From Flagellimonas sp. 389 (GTDB lineage: Bacteria; Bacteroidota; Bacteroidia; Flavobacteriales; Flavobacteriaceae), in assembly GCF_018449435.1 (NCBI RefSeq), contig NZ_JAHCMU010000003.1, forward strand, positions 186,001-250,000: a stretch of DNA of 64,000 nucleotides, read 5' to 3'. The first letter of the stretch is position 1; every line of letters starts with the position of its first letter. Positions 36,241 through 44,665 of the stretch are shown here, one piece after another. Position numbers and translations under genes: made by a program. The notes under the pieces were generated by a model. That model was not told where the DNA came from and searched no databases. It saw nothing but the letters and a program-made list of their open reading frames with translations.

Positions 36241-37089
36241 TTAAAAAATTCCAATCTTGAACCCTGTTCTAATATAAAGATTTGATTCGTCATTCAATAA
36301 AAAAACGTCTTCCCTATTATCGTTTCGTAAATTCCCTCCTTGTTCAAAGGAACGCCCAACCAAGGCATAAAGAGACATCCGTTTTGACATATTGTATTGA
36401 TAGCCAATCGCTCCCACTAATGCGGAAAGGGTTATTCTTGACCCAACTCGATTATCCGGCAAAAGAATATCGTTCTGTAGATTGATAAAATATCCATCTA
36501 ATAACAGTGTGGTTTCCAACGTATGCTTTTTGGTGATATGGTATTTAAAATTTGTACGGGGTATGCCCAAGGTATACGACCAATTTGGATGAAATCTTTT
36601 ATAGTAACTAACGATAGGTAGCGGAATGGGAAGACCGGCAGTACTGTTATAGGAAAGCCCTAAAACAATTCGAAACGGTTTGTCCGCCTTAGAGTTCTCC
36701 TTCCATAAGGTGGCCGTTGCGTTCATAAAAAAATCATCTGTCATAGCTCCGTTTATGAAATTGGAAGCCAACCTTGGCGTAAGTATTGTTACCAGGTTCC
36801 AATTTTCGTTCCATTTTGTGATGTATCCCAAGTTAAAGTCCACCACGTGAAACCTATTTAATTCACTACTGTCAAAAGGAAGATCCTGAGAGTACCCAAT
36901 ATCCAGTTTGTTGTACTCAACACCAGTGATTAGGTAGTCTTTCTTTTCATTCAGTTTTATAGGAAGGTTAAAGAGAAATCTATAGCGTTGTGTTTTAATC
37001 CCCGTATCATTTTCCGGAATGTTCAGATACTCCAATCTAAAGATATCCGAACTCTGGCCTAAAGCTATTTCACTGTATAATATGCCCAA
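36241..37089 (-). CDS. DUF6268 family outer-membrane beta-barrel protein (start codon uncertain)
   Basis: 282 residues from a TTG at 37089, rich in alternating beta strands (YRFLFNLPIKL, DFNLGYITKWNENWNLVTILTPRLASNF, YTLGIPRTNFKYHI) and ending in an aromatic residue (TGFKIGIF), as barrels do. From TTG 37089 the signal peptide is cut in half. The frame continues upstream and, from an ATA at 37135-37137, reads (M)KTPTYHTVTRLIFILLGILY and then SEIALGQS, a complete signal peptide, but there is no ATG, GTG or TTG to begin it. The true start may be a rare codon or a mutated ATG. Its end abuts the response regulator gene. Confidence 0.75.
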   Translation of the reverse strand: MGILYSEIALGQSSDIFRLEYLNIPENDTGIKTQRYRFLFNLPIKLNEKKDYLITGVEYNKLDIGYSQDLPFDSSELNRFHVVDFNLGYITKWNENWNLVTILTPRLASNFINGAMTDDFFMNATATLWKENSKADKPFRIVLGLSYNSTAGLPIPLPIVSYYKRFHPNWSYTLGIPRTNFKYHITKKHTLETTLLLDGYFINLQNDILLPDNRVGSRITLSALVGAIGYQYNMSKRMSLYALVGRSFEQGGNLRNDNREDVFLLNDESNLYIRTGFKIGIF

Positions 37090-37151
37090 TAAAATAAAGA
37101 TTAGCCTTGTTACTGTATGATATGTTGGTGTTTTTATATGTTCTAGGGGTT

Positions 37152-38030
37152 TTATTGTTTTAAATGAACATCTCGTTGAGGGAATGGGATATTGATTTCG
37201 TTTTCTTTGAATTTGGTATTTATATTATAGCGAATCTCACTTTTAATTTTTGGATCACCAAAACTATCATTGGTAAAAAAGTGAAGTGAAAAAAGAAGTG
37301 CCGAATCTCCAAAATCATCAAAAAGAACAAATGGTTTTGGATTTTTTAGCACTTGTTTCTGCTCAGCAGCAACTTCTTCTAAAATTTTAGTGACCAAGGC
37401 AACATCGCTTCCGTAAGCTACCCCAATATTTACCTTTTCGCGTGTAGTTCTGTGGTTCTGCGTGTAATTATATACAATATCGCTAACAAATTTATGATTG
37501 GGAATAATAATGACTTTATCATCACGGGTCAATGCTCTGGTTGTTCGTAATTTTATCTCAAATACTTTACCAACTTTTCCATCGACCTCAACAATATCAC
37601 CAACTTGTAAAGATTTATCAATGATAATAAAAATACCTCCCAGAATATCTTGAAACAGTTCTTGCAATGCCAGTCCCAATCCTACAAACAAAGCTGCAGA
37701 AGCGGTAATGATAAGTGTAATGTCGATTCCGGCAGCGCTCAATGTAACCAGCACGACCACCAGATAAATCACATAATTGATAAACTTAAAAACACTGGCA
37801 AATTTTCGTTTATCCTCCAGGTCCATTTTTCTGGTGAACAAATGTTTTAGCCATTTCATTACAAACTTGGTAAAAACAAAGGCTACAGTGACAAGCAACA
37901 ACAAGCCAACGGTCAGGTTGATGGATTTATCGCCTTCACCAAGGTGAAATCCAAAGTCCAGAAATTCTTTAATGGTACCCCAGATATCCTCTTCAATAAT
38001 TTCTTTTATCTCACTGGTTTCTTCCTGCAT
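37152..38030 (-). CDS. MscS-family mechanosensitive ion channel
   Basis: 292 residues. Three or four membrane helices (about 40-60, 85-105, 110-135) are followed by the pore helix with ASAALFVGLGLALQELFQDILGGIFI, the hallmark Gly/Ala-rich TM3 of MscS, then the beta domain (VGDIVEVDGKVGKVFEIKLRTT) and a short alpha/beta C-terminal domain. It releases solutes on osmotic downshift. It precedes the DUF6268 gene and follows the ABC permease gene by 6 bases, so it may belong to that leftward transcript. Confidence 0.94.
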   Translation of the reverse strand: MQEETSEIKEIIEEDIWGTIKEFLDFGFHLGEGDKSINLTVGLLLLVTVAFVFTKFVMKWLKHLFTRKMDLEDKRKFASVFKFINYVIYLVVVLVTLSAAGIDITLIITASAALFVGLGLALQELFQDILGGIFIIIDKSLQVGDIVEVDGKVGKVFEIKLRTTRALTRDDKVIIIPNHKFVSDIVYNYTQNHRTTREKVNIGVAYGSDVALVTKILEEVAAEQKQVLKNPKPFVLFDDFGDSALLFSLHFFTNDSFGDPKIKSEIRYNINTKFKENEINIPFPQRDVHLKQ

Positions 38031-38036
38031 TTCAAA

Positions 38037-39377
38037 TTAATATCTCAACCATTTAAATAATTCTTTATAAGTAGGTCTTTTTCCATACATTAAAATACCC
38101 ACCCGGTAAATTTTAGCCGCCAACGATACTATGCCCAAAAAAGTAGCAATCAGCAAACCAATGGACAACAACAATTGCCACAAAGGTACTCCACCTTCCC
38201 CAATACCCCCGGGTAGCCGCATCAACATAACTATAGGGGAAGTTAACGGAAATAATGAAAAGCCTACCGCAATAGGCCCATTAGGGTTACTGAACACCGA
38301 AAAGAAACCAACATAAATCCCAAGCATCAGCGGTAATATAATTGGAAAAATAAACTGCTGGGTATCCGTTTCATTATCTACGGCCGCTCCGATGGCAGCA
38401 TAAATTGAACTGTAAATAAGATATCCCAAAACAAAGTAAACCAAAAAAGAACTTATCAAAAGCATCCAGGGAATATTTAGGATTTCGTTGGCATAAAGCA
38501 TAGTATCGCTGTCAAGTGAATTAGAAAATTGAGCTACCCCTCCAATTGGTCCTGGTGGCATCGAGGCATTTGAGTCCATCGCACCAAAATCAATTCCGAA
38601 GAAAAATGCGATAAGAAACAGCAAAAGTGATGCCGATAGTATCCATATGGTGAATTGGGTTATTCCCGCTAGAGAAGTTCCTATAATTTTCCCTAACATA
38701 AGTTGAAACGGTTTTACCGAAGAAATGATGACCTCTATAATTCTACTGGTTTTTTCCTCGATGACACTACGCATAACAAAACCACCATAAATGATAATGA
38801 ACATCATAATGGCATAACCAAACCCACCCCCAATAAAAGCCTTGATCTCGTTGATTCCCTTTATACTCTTTTCTCCACTAAATGCAGCTAAATTTATTTC
38901 GAACTGCGCTTCGATATCAGAGAACTGTTCCGAAGAAACCCCCAGCTTTCCCAATCTTTTTTGAAGTAATTGCTTTTGAAAAACACTTTCTATGCGTTGG
39001 GTTACACTCGTATTGGGGTTATCCTTTGTAAATAGATAAGAGGACCTGGCAACATTTTCTAGATCTATACCTTTAGGAAGATAGAGCAAACCATAATAGC
39101 CCAATGAAACCGTTGAATCTTTAGCTTCTTGTAATGTAAGGTCCTTAAAAAGAACATAGGACATGCTTTCTGTAGGTTCAAATTCTTTTGAAAGAAATTC
39201 ACTTTCATTAAGAACCGAAATAATCCGCTTTTCACTGTCATTGATTTTTGCAAGATAAACTATCAAAACAATCATTCCCACTATGAGAATAGGACTGAGA
39301 AATGTCATGATAATAAATGACTTGTTTCGCACCTTTGCCAAATATTCCCGTTTTATAATCAACCCCAGCTTACCCAT
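38037..39377 (-). CDS. ABC transporter permease (NatB/ABC-2 type)
   Basis: A 446-residue inner-membrane protein: one helix near the N-terminus (about 22-44), a large extracytoplasmic region (about 45-180), then five or six helices. YGGFVMRSVIEEKTSRIIEVIISSVKPFQLMLGKIIG is the conserved cytoplasmic signature of NatB-like ABC-2 permeases. The gene overlaps the end of the ATPase gene by 8 bases, so the two form one exporter. NatAB relatives export sodium, but the substrate here is not fixed. Confidence 0.92.
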   Translation of the reverse strand: MGKLGLIIKREYLAKVRNKSFIIMTFLSPILIVGMIVLIVYLAKINDSEKRIISVLNESEFLSKEFEPTESMSYVLFKDLTLQEAKDSTVSLGYYGLLYLPKGIDLENVARSSYLFTKDNPNTSVTQRIESVFQKQLLQKRLGKLGVSSEQFSDIEAQFEINLAAFSGEKSIKGINEIKAFIGGGFGYAIMMFIIIYGGFVMRSVIEEKTSRIIEVIISSVKPFQLMLGKIIGTSLAGITQFTIWILSASLLLFLIAFFFGIDFGAMDSNASMPPGPIGGVAQFSNSLDSDTMLYANEILNIPWMLLISSFLVYFVLGYLIYSSIYAAIGAAVDNETDTQQFIFPIILPLMLGIYVGFFSVFSNPNGPIAVGFSLFPLTSPIVMLMRLPGGIGEGGVPLWQLLLSIGLLIATFLGIVSLAAKIYRVGILMYGKRPTYKELFKWLRY

Positions 39378-40308
39378 TATCCTCTTTGTTGTTTACGGTC
39401 TGAATAAATATATCGTTTGCTGAGGGAATGGTCTCCTCAAATCGATTGACATTTGCTTGTTTGGATATTTCCAAAAGCACATCTCTAGTATTATTTGATG
39501 GTAATTGTACCGTAAAATCCAGTTGTTTTTCTTGAATATCAAAACTGGAAGATAGAATATGGAATTTTTCCTCCAATTGTTTTAGCAGAGTATCTCCATT
39601 TTGTTCTATTTCTAGCCCTATTTTGAAAATATTGTTTTTATATTCCTTTTTTATTTCTGATAGTTTACCATCTAATATTTTTTCAGACTTGTGAATCAAT
39701 GCCATATATTCACATAATTCCTCTACAGACTCCATACGATGGGTAGAAAAGATAATCGAAGTACCTTTGTCTCTCAACTGTAAGATTTCATCTTTGATGA
39801 TGTTGGCATTGATAGGATCGAAACCGCTAAAAGGCTCATCAAAAATCAATAACTTGGGTTCATGGAGTACGGTTACGATAAATTGGATTTTTTGGGCCAT
39901 TCCCTTAGAGAGTTCTTGAATTTTTTTGTTCCACCAGTCTCCTATGTTCAATCGATCAAACCAAAACCTCAACCTTTTTTTTGCATCTTGTTTAGATAAT
40001 CCTTTAAGTTGTGCAAGGTACAATGCCTGCTCCCCTACCTTCATGCTTTTGTACAGACCCCTTTCTTCTGGTAGATACCCTATGTGGGAAATATGTTCGG
40101 TCGCTAGTGGTTCACCATTGAATAAAACTTCTCCTTTATCCAGGTATGTTATCTGATTTATAATTCTGATAAACGTAGTTTTACCTGCCCCATTGGGCCC
40201 TAAAAGGCCATAAATACAGTTTTTGGGTATTTCTAAAGATATGTTGCTCAATGCAGTATAGTCTCCATAGGATTTGGAAACATTTTTGGCAACAAGGATG
40301 TTATCCAT
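39370..40308 (-). CDS. ABC transporter ATP-binding protein (NatA-like)
   Basis: 312 residues from ATG 40308. Walker A is GLLGPNGAGKTTFIRI (about 35-50); Q-loop is GYLPEERGLY, the form common in this subfamily; LSKGMAQKIQF is the signature in its LSxGM variant; Walker B is LLIFDEPFSGFDP; and the H-loop is STHRME. A C-terminal extension of about 90 residues follows. The frame stays open to 40368, but the promoter at 40323 lies inside that extension, so ATG 40308 is taken. Confidence 0.93.
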   Translation of the reverse strand: MDNILVAKNVSKSYGDYTALSNISLEIPKNCIYGLLGPNGAGKTTFIRIINQITYLDKGEVLFNGEPLATEHISHIGYLPEERGLYKSMKVGEQALYLAQLKGLSKQDAKKRLRFWFDRLNIGDWWNKKIQELSKGMAQKIQFIVTVLHEPKLLIFDEPFSGFDPINANIIKDEILQLRDKGTSIIFSTHRMESVEELCEYMALIHKSEKILDGKLSEIKKEYKNNIFKIGLEIEQNGDTLLKQLEEKFHILSSSFDIQEKQLDFTVQLPSNNTRDVLLEISKQANVNRFEETIPSANDIFIQTVNNKEDNG

Positions 40309-40322
40309 GTAAACAATTTTTT

Positions 40323-40351
40323 CAAAGATATGTATTTGGACAAGAAGACAA
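40323..40351 (-). promoter_or_regulatory. promoter of the NatAB-like operon (-33 TTG, -7 TATCTTTG)
   Basis: On the minus strand TTG (40351-40349) is 18 bases before TATCTTTG (40330-40323), matching the flavobacterial consensus. It fixes the ATPase start at 40308. Confidence 0.65.
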
Positions 40352-40370
40352 GGTGGTTTAAAAAACAAAA

Positions 40371-40398
40371 CCCACCCTTAAAAAAATTCAAGGATGGG
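40371..40398 (-). terminator. terminator of the grpE-dnaJ operon
   Basis: On the minus strand CCCATCCTT pairs with AAGGGTGGG (one mismatch) over a 10-base loop, and the 3' side runs into TTTTGTTTTTT. It lies about 95 bases past the dnaJ stop. Confidence 0.75.
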
Positions 40399-40491
40399 AA
40401 AAAAATTGCTATGAAAAAGAAAATTTGATATCGGTTTCCCAACATCAGTTTCAAATATACGTTTTTTATTTAAACAGAAACCTAATATTCG

Positions 40492-41610
40492 TTAGGAGAA
40501 CATATCTTTAACTTTTTCAAAAAAGGACTTGTCTGATTTTTCGGGTTTTGGCATAAAATTCTCATCATTTTGCATGCGTTCAAAAAACTCTTTTTGTTCT
40601 CTGTTCAACTCTTTTGGAGTCCAAACATTAACGTGAACCAACAAATCACCACTACCATATCCGTTTATACTGGAAATTCCTTTTCCTCGTAATCGTAATA
40701 TTTTTCCCGATTGAATTCCAGGCTCTAATTTTATCCGAACTTTTCCAGTTACGGCATCTATTTCTTTGGAACTTCCTAAGACAGCTTCAGAAAAACTAAT
40801 GTAAAGGTCATAGTGTAAATTATCTCCTTCTCTCTTTAACGTGGCATGCTCGATAGTTTCAATAGCGACCAATAAATCCCCTGGTATACCATCGCCTGGA
40901 GCACCATTACCTTTACCAGTGACCTTCAACTGCATCCCTTCTTCCACTCCTGGTGGGATTTTAATGGAAACAGTCTCTTCCTCTACTTTCAATCCTTGGG
41001 CATCGGCACCACTTGGTCTTTTATCAATGGTCTGACCGGCTCCTCCGCAGGTACTACAAGTGGTGGCTGTTTGCATCCTGCCCAGTATGGTATTCGTTAT
41101 TTTGGTAACCTGTCCACTACCATTACATGTAGGACACGTTTTATAAGTTACTCCAGCTGCCTGGATTTTTCGTCTGACCTTTACTTTCTTCTCTACACCA
41201 TTGGCAACTTCTTCCAGAGTCAGTTTAACCCGTATACGTAGATTACTTCCTTTGACTCGTCGTTGTCCGCCTCCACCAAATCCTCCAAAGCCACTAAATC
41301 CTCCTCCGAAAGCGCTTCCAAAAATATCTCCAAATTGACTGAAGATGTCATCCATGTTCATACCACCTCCGCCAAATCCTGCACCTCCCTCAAAAGCAGC
41401 ATGACCAAATTGATCGTACTTGGCACGTTTATCGGGATCGCTCAAAACTTCATAAGCTTCAGCAGCTTTTTTGAACATTTCCTCAGCTTTTGAATCGCCA
41501 GGATTTTTATCTGGGTGAAATTCTATGGCTTTTTTCCTGTAAGCCTTTTTAATTTCAGCTGCTGATGCGCCCTTGGAAATACCTAATATTTCATAAAAGT
41601 CCTCCTTCAT
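40492..41610 (-). CDS. dnaJ: chaperone DnaJ (Hsp40)
   Basis: 372 residues: J domain (1-70, with HPD in IEFHPDKNPG), a Gly/Phe-rich linker (about 75-115), a zinc-binding region, and the two C-terminal substrate domains. Only two CxxCxGxG motifs are present, CPTCNGSG and CSTCGGAG, where type I DnaJ proteins have four. The missing ones are the first and last, which build zinc centre I; centre II is kept. It stimulates DnaK and delivers unfolded clients. It lies 6 bases after grpE in one operon; dnaK is not in this window. Confidence 0.95.
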   Translation of the reverse strand: MKEDFYEILGISKGASAAEIKKAYRKKAIEFHPDKNPGDSKAEEMFKKAAEAYEVLSDPDKRAKYDQFGHAAFEGGAGFGGGGMNMDDIFSQFGDIFGSAFGGGFSGFGGFGGGGQRRVKGSNLRIRVKLTLEEVANGVEKKVKVRRKIQAAGVTYKTCPTCNGSGQVTKITNTILGRMQTATTCSTCGGAGQTIDKRPSGADAQGLKVEEETVSIKIPPGVEEGMQLKVTGKGNGAPGDGIPGDLLVAIETIEHATLKREGDNLHYDLYISFSEAVLGSSKEIDAVTGKVRIKLEPGIQSGKILRLRGKGISSINGYGSGDLLVHVNVWTPKELNREQKEFFERMQNDENFMPKPEKSDKSFFEKVKDMFS

Positions 41611-41616
41611 ATATTC

Positions 41617-42192
41617 TTAGTTACCGACCACCACTTTTGGGTGTCTTATGATACGGTCTCCTAGTTTAAATCCTTTTTCGACCACATCTATTATTTTTCC
41701 TTTCATTTTTTTGTTAGGCGCTGGAATTTGGGTAATCGCATCATGTACCTCTGCATCAAAAACATCTCCTGCACCAACTTCAACCTGCTCCAGTCCTTTT
41801 CCTTTGAGCGTTTCCTTGAACTTATTGCTGATGAGCTCAACTCCTTTGAACATTTCTTTGTCCTCAGATTTTGAAATCTCTTTGAGTGCTCTTTCAAAAT
41901 CATCCATAACAGGTAAAAGTGATACGATTACTTCTTGGCCAGCAGTTTTAAAAAGCTCAACACGTTCTTTTGAAGTACGTCTCTTAAAATTTTCAAATTC
42001 GGCAAAAAGTCGAAGAAATTTATCTTTTTCCTTTGCCAAATCTTCACGTAATCGTTCTTCTTCGGAAACTTCTTCTATTTCTTCATTTTCGTTTTCAGCA
42101 TCTGCATTTTCATCGTTCAGTTCAGGAGTCTCCAGCGTTTGGGAATCATTAAGCTCGCTGTCCCTTTCCTCAACTTTACTTTTCTTGTTCAT
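41617..42192 (-). CDS. grpE: nucleotide exchange factor GrpE
   Basis: 191 residues from ATG 42192. A long acidic coiled-coil N-terminus (about 1-75, many Glu/Asn) leads to the GrpE core, with KDKFLRLFAEFENFKRRTSKER and then the beta-wing domain ending DRIIRHPKVVVGN, the family signature. It ejects ADP from DnaK. The open frame continues upstream to 42240, but the -7 box at 42226 lies there, supporting the inner ATG. First gene of grpE-dnaJ. Confidence 0.94.
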   Translation of the reverse strand: MNKKSKVEERDSELNDSQTLETPELNDENADAENENEEIEEVSEEERLREDLAKEKDKFLRLFAEFENFKRRTSKERVELFKTAGQEVIVSLLPVMDDFERALKEISKSEDKEMFKGVELISNKFKETLKGKGLEQVEVGAGDVFDAEVHDAITQIPAPNKKMKGKIIDVVEKGFKLGDRIIRHPKVVVGN

Positions 42193-42225
42193 ATACTTTA
42201 ATTTTATTTTCAATTTCTGAAGTGG

Positions 42226-42258
42226 CAAAAGTACTGCCAATTGTCCAAAAATGTCAAA
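42226..42258 (-). promoter_or_regulatory. promoter of grpE-dnaJ (-33 TTTG, -7 TACTTTTG)
   Basis: On the minus strand TTTG (42258-42255) and TACTTTTG (42233-42226) are 21 bases apart. Both boxes and spacing match the Bacteroidota consensus. No CIRCE-type inverted repeat is visible. Confidence 0.7.
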
Positions 42259-42280
42259 ATGTCACAAGAAATCACAAAAA

Positions 42281-42301
42281 AATCCGCCTTATCGGCGGAT
42301 T
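42281..42301 (-). terminator. terminator of the epimerase gene
   Basis: AATCCGCC (42281-42288) pairs perfectly with GGCGGATT (42294-42301) over 5 bases, and on the minus strand it is followed by a run of seven Ts. It separates the epimerase gene from the grpE promoter. Confidence 0.9.
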
Positions 42302-42328
42302 GTATTTTAAGTATATTAAGGCAACTTG

Positions 42329-43294
42329 CTAAACCAGCTCTTCATTTAAACTAGCAGTCTTGGTTTCGCATGCTGCTGTCTTTTCTGTAGTATATAAGTC
42401 TTCGATGGCGCAACATATATTAGAAAATTCAAAATTGAACCCTTTCTTTTCGATACGTTTACTACTTACCCTATGACTTGCAAAAAGTAGATAGGACATC
42501 TCCCCTAGAATGAGTTCCATTACTGGCTTTGGAACATTGGGTAATACCAAAGGTTTTTTGAGAACTTTTGCTAATTCTTTGGTCATTTTGCTATTGGTCA
42601 CTGGATTGGGCGCTACCGCATTAAAGGTTCCCCTTAACCTATTCTCCAAAGCAAATACAAACATATTGGCCAAATCATCAATATGAATCCAGGATTGCCA
42701 TTGTTTACCATTTCCAAAAGCTGCTCCAACATAATTTTTAACAGGCATGGCCATTCTTGGTAAAGCTCCCCCTTCGGCAGATAAAACAATTCCAATCCTT
42801 ATTTTGGCCAAATTAAAATCGAAAACTTTCAAAGTGTCTATTTTTTCTTCCCATTCTTCCACCACTTCACCTAAGAAACTGTCATCCACCGCAGTCTCTT
42901 TCTCATCATAATACGAAAAGAGAGAAGAGGGATAAATACCAATTGCCGAGGCAGAAACAAAGGATTTGATTTGAGAAGCATCTATTTTTTTCAGCCCATC
43001 ATGCAATGTTTGAAGGCTGTCTACCCTGCTTGATAGCACCTTTTTCTTATAAGCGGTTGTCCATTTATCAGCTATGCTTGCACCCGCTAGATTAATAATT
43101 GCCGAAACTTCTTCAAAACAAGCTATATCGATTTCACCATCAGCAGGATTCCAATAGAAACCATTATAGTTTTCTTTTGAAACCATTTTATTCTTACTAG
43201 TGGTCAAGTAATTAACGGCGATACCTCTAGTAAGCAAAACCTTTGTAATGGCTTTACCGACTAAACCCGTAGCACCCGTAATCAACACTTTCAT
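42329..43294 (-). CDS. TIGR01777-type NAD-dependent epimerase (YfcH-like)
   Basis: A 321-residue short-chain dehydrogenase-like protein. VLITGATGLVGKAITKVLL at the N-terminus is the dinucleotide-binding GxxGxxG, followed by INLAGASIADKWT, SASAIGIYPSS and RIGIVLSAEGGALPRM. The C-terminus carries the DUF1731-like block (VPKPVMELILGEMSYLLFASHRVSSKRI). The family is known from cell-division suppressor annotations (SulA-like YfcH), but its substrate is unsettled. Single gene with its own terminator. Confidence 0.9.
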   Translation of the reverse strand: MKVLITGATGLVGKAITKVLLTRGIAVNYLTTSKNKMVSKENYNGFYWNPADGEIDIACFEEVSAIINLAGASIADKWTTAYKKKVLSSRVDSLQTLHDGLKKIDASQIKSFVSASAIGIYPSSLFSYYDEKETAVDDSFLGEVVEEWEEKIDTLKVFDFNLAKIRIGIVLSAEGGALPRMAMPVKNYVGAAFGNGKQWQSWIHIDDLANMFVFALENRLRGTFNAVAPNPVTNSKMTKELAKVLKKPLVLPNVPKPVMELILGEMSYLLFASHRVSSKRIEKKGFNFEFSNICCAIEDLYTTEKTAACETKTASLNEELV

Positions 43295-43308
43295 AAAATC
43301 GTTTTGAA

Positions 43309-43316
43309 CAAATTTA
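43309..43316 (-). promoter_or_regulatory. -7 box TAAATTTG for the epimerase gene
   Basis: On the minus strand TAAATTTG fits TAnnTTTG, 14 bases before the ATG at 43294. No -33 partner found. Confidence 0.4.
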
Positions 43317-43428
43317 ATAGTTTAACTTGCTGTTTTTGAGCTATTAATTAAGGTTTAACATAAATGTTTAAACTTTAATTGTTTTTAAGACAACTTGAAT
43401 AGGTTACTTAACAAAATATTATGAAAAG

Positions 43429-44091
43429 CTAATTCTTTATTGCTCTGAGCATTTCACGTTTACCAGGAGGTCCCGGTAATCGCTCAACGGAAAAACCAAC
43501 TGCTTCCAAAGCCCTACGAACACTGCCTTTTGCAGAATATGTAACCAAAACACCTTCTCTTTTTAATGCGCGGTACATTTTCAAGAACAGTTCTTCCGTC
43601 CATAAATCAGGTTGTACCCTTGCTCCAAAAGCATCGTAATAAACAAGATCGAACAAATTAATGTCGTTTATGGATTTAAAATCCTTCAATTGCTTCAGTA
43701 ATTGAAAGTTCTGAGCAATTTTAACTTTAGTTTCCCAAGATGAGCTGTGCATCTTTTCAAAAAGCTCCTGATGTTCATGGGCATTTAAATTCTCGATGTA
43801 GTTTAATGCTGTTATTTCTCCCATTTTCACTGGGAATGCTTCCACGCCTACATAGTCTATGGATAAGTTTAAATTCTCACGCTCCAAAAAGGTTACCAGT
43901 GCATTAAGACCTGTACCAAATCCTATCTCTAAAATTTTGATACTTGTATCTTGAAATAGCCGTAGACCATTCTTGATAAAAACATGATAAGCCTCTTGAA
44001 CAGCACCGTGCTTTGAATGGTACTGCTCGTCCCAATCTTCAATTTGGATGGTTTTAGAACCGTCGGCAGTAGTAATAATTTTACGCTTCAA
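43429..44091 (-). CDS. mnmD: tRNA 5-methylaminomethyl-2-thiouridine methyltransferase MnmD (single domain)
   Basis: 220 residues with the SAM-binding KILEIGFGTGLNALVTFLE, the YDAFGARVQPDLWTEELF catalytic block and a C-terminal VERLPGPPGKREMLRA. It performs the last methylation of mnm5s2U34 in tRNA anticodons. It lacks the FAD oxidase half that is fused in enterobacterial MnmC, a split state usual in this phylum. The only workable start is TTG 44091, one base after the stop of the DUF4920 gene, so it is probably translated by coupling. Confidence 0.9.
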   Translation of the reverse strand: MKRKIITTADGSKTIQIEDWDEQYHSKHGAVQEAYHVFIKNGLRLFQDTSIKILEIGFGTGLNALVTFLERENLNLSIDYVGVEAFPVKMGEITALNYIENLNAHEHQELFEKMHSSSWETKVKIAQNFQLLKQLKDFKSINDINLFDLVYYDAFGARVQPDLWTEELFLKMYRALKREGVLVTYSAKGSVRRALEAVGFSVERLPGPPGKREMLRAIKN

Positions 44092-44092
44092 A

Positions 44093-44557
44093 CTACTTTT
44101 CTATCTGAACTCCGGACGCTTCAAACCTTAAGGTTTTTTTAGGCTTGGTTATTTTAGCAACTTCTTCCTTGGATTTTCCTGCATCCTCTGCATAATGCCG
44201 TTGTTCATCTACCGAAACTTCTTCAACAAACGCAATTCCATCCATAACTACCTTTCCATTTTCCGAATCCGTGGGGACAAAAAAGCCATAGTCCTTGAAC
44301 TTTACAAAAACTTCTTCTTCATTTCCCATAGCTACTTTCATCCAACATCCTTTAGCTTTACATACATCTACGATAGTTCCTGATATTTGGGTTGCAATAG
44401 TATCTTTTACACCTATTTTCTCAAAAACTTCATTTTCAAGGTCTGAAGTTTCCTTTGCCTCGAACGAGGCGCCATAAGTTTCAAAACCTGTATTCTGAGC
44501 GTGGGCAACCGTTTGAAACAGTAAGAATATGGCAGTTAAAATGTTAAATACTTTCAT
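44093..44557 (-). CDS. DUF4920 secreted protein
   Basis: 154 residues from ATG 44557 (an outer TTG at 44563 adds two). Signal peptide about 1-20 (VFNILTAIFLLFQTVAHAQ). The mature domain has DVCKAKGCWMKVAMGNEEEVFVKFKDYGFFVPTD, the DUF4920 signature with a conserved cysteine pair. The mature protein resembles small beta-barrel periplasmic domains. Function unknown. First gene of a two-gene operon with mnmD. Confidence 0.85.
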   Translation of the reverse strand: MKVFNILTAIFLLFQTVAHAQNTGFETYGASFEAKETSDLENEVFEKIGVKDTIATQISGTIVDVCKAKGCWMKVAMGNEEEVFVKFKDYGFFVPTDSENGKVVMDGIAFVEEVSVDEQRHYAEDAGKSKEEVAKITKPKKTLRFEASGVQIEK

Positions 44558-44665
44558 AATCAAAAAAAATAAATAAAGTGTGAACGAATAACTTGATTTT
44601 AAATAGATAAAGCACGAAAAAATAGGGATAATTAGCTAATTTTATCTGTTAATATTTTTTTCGAT

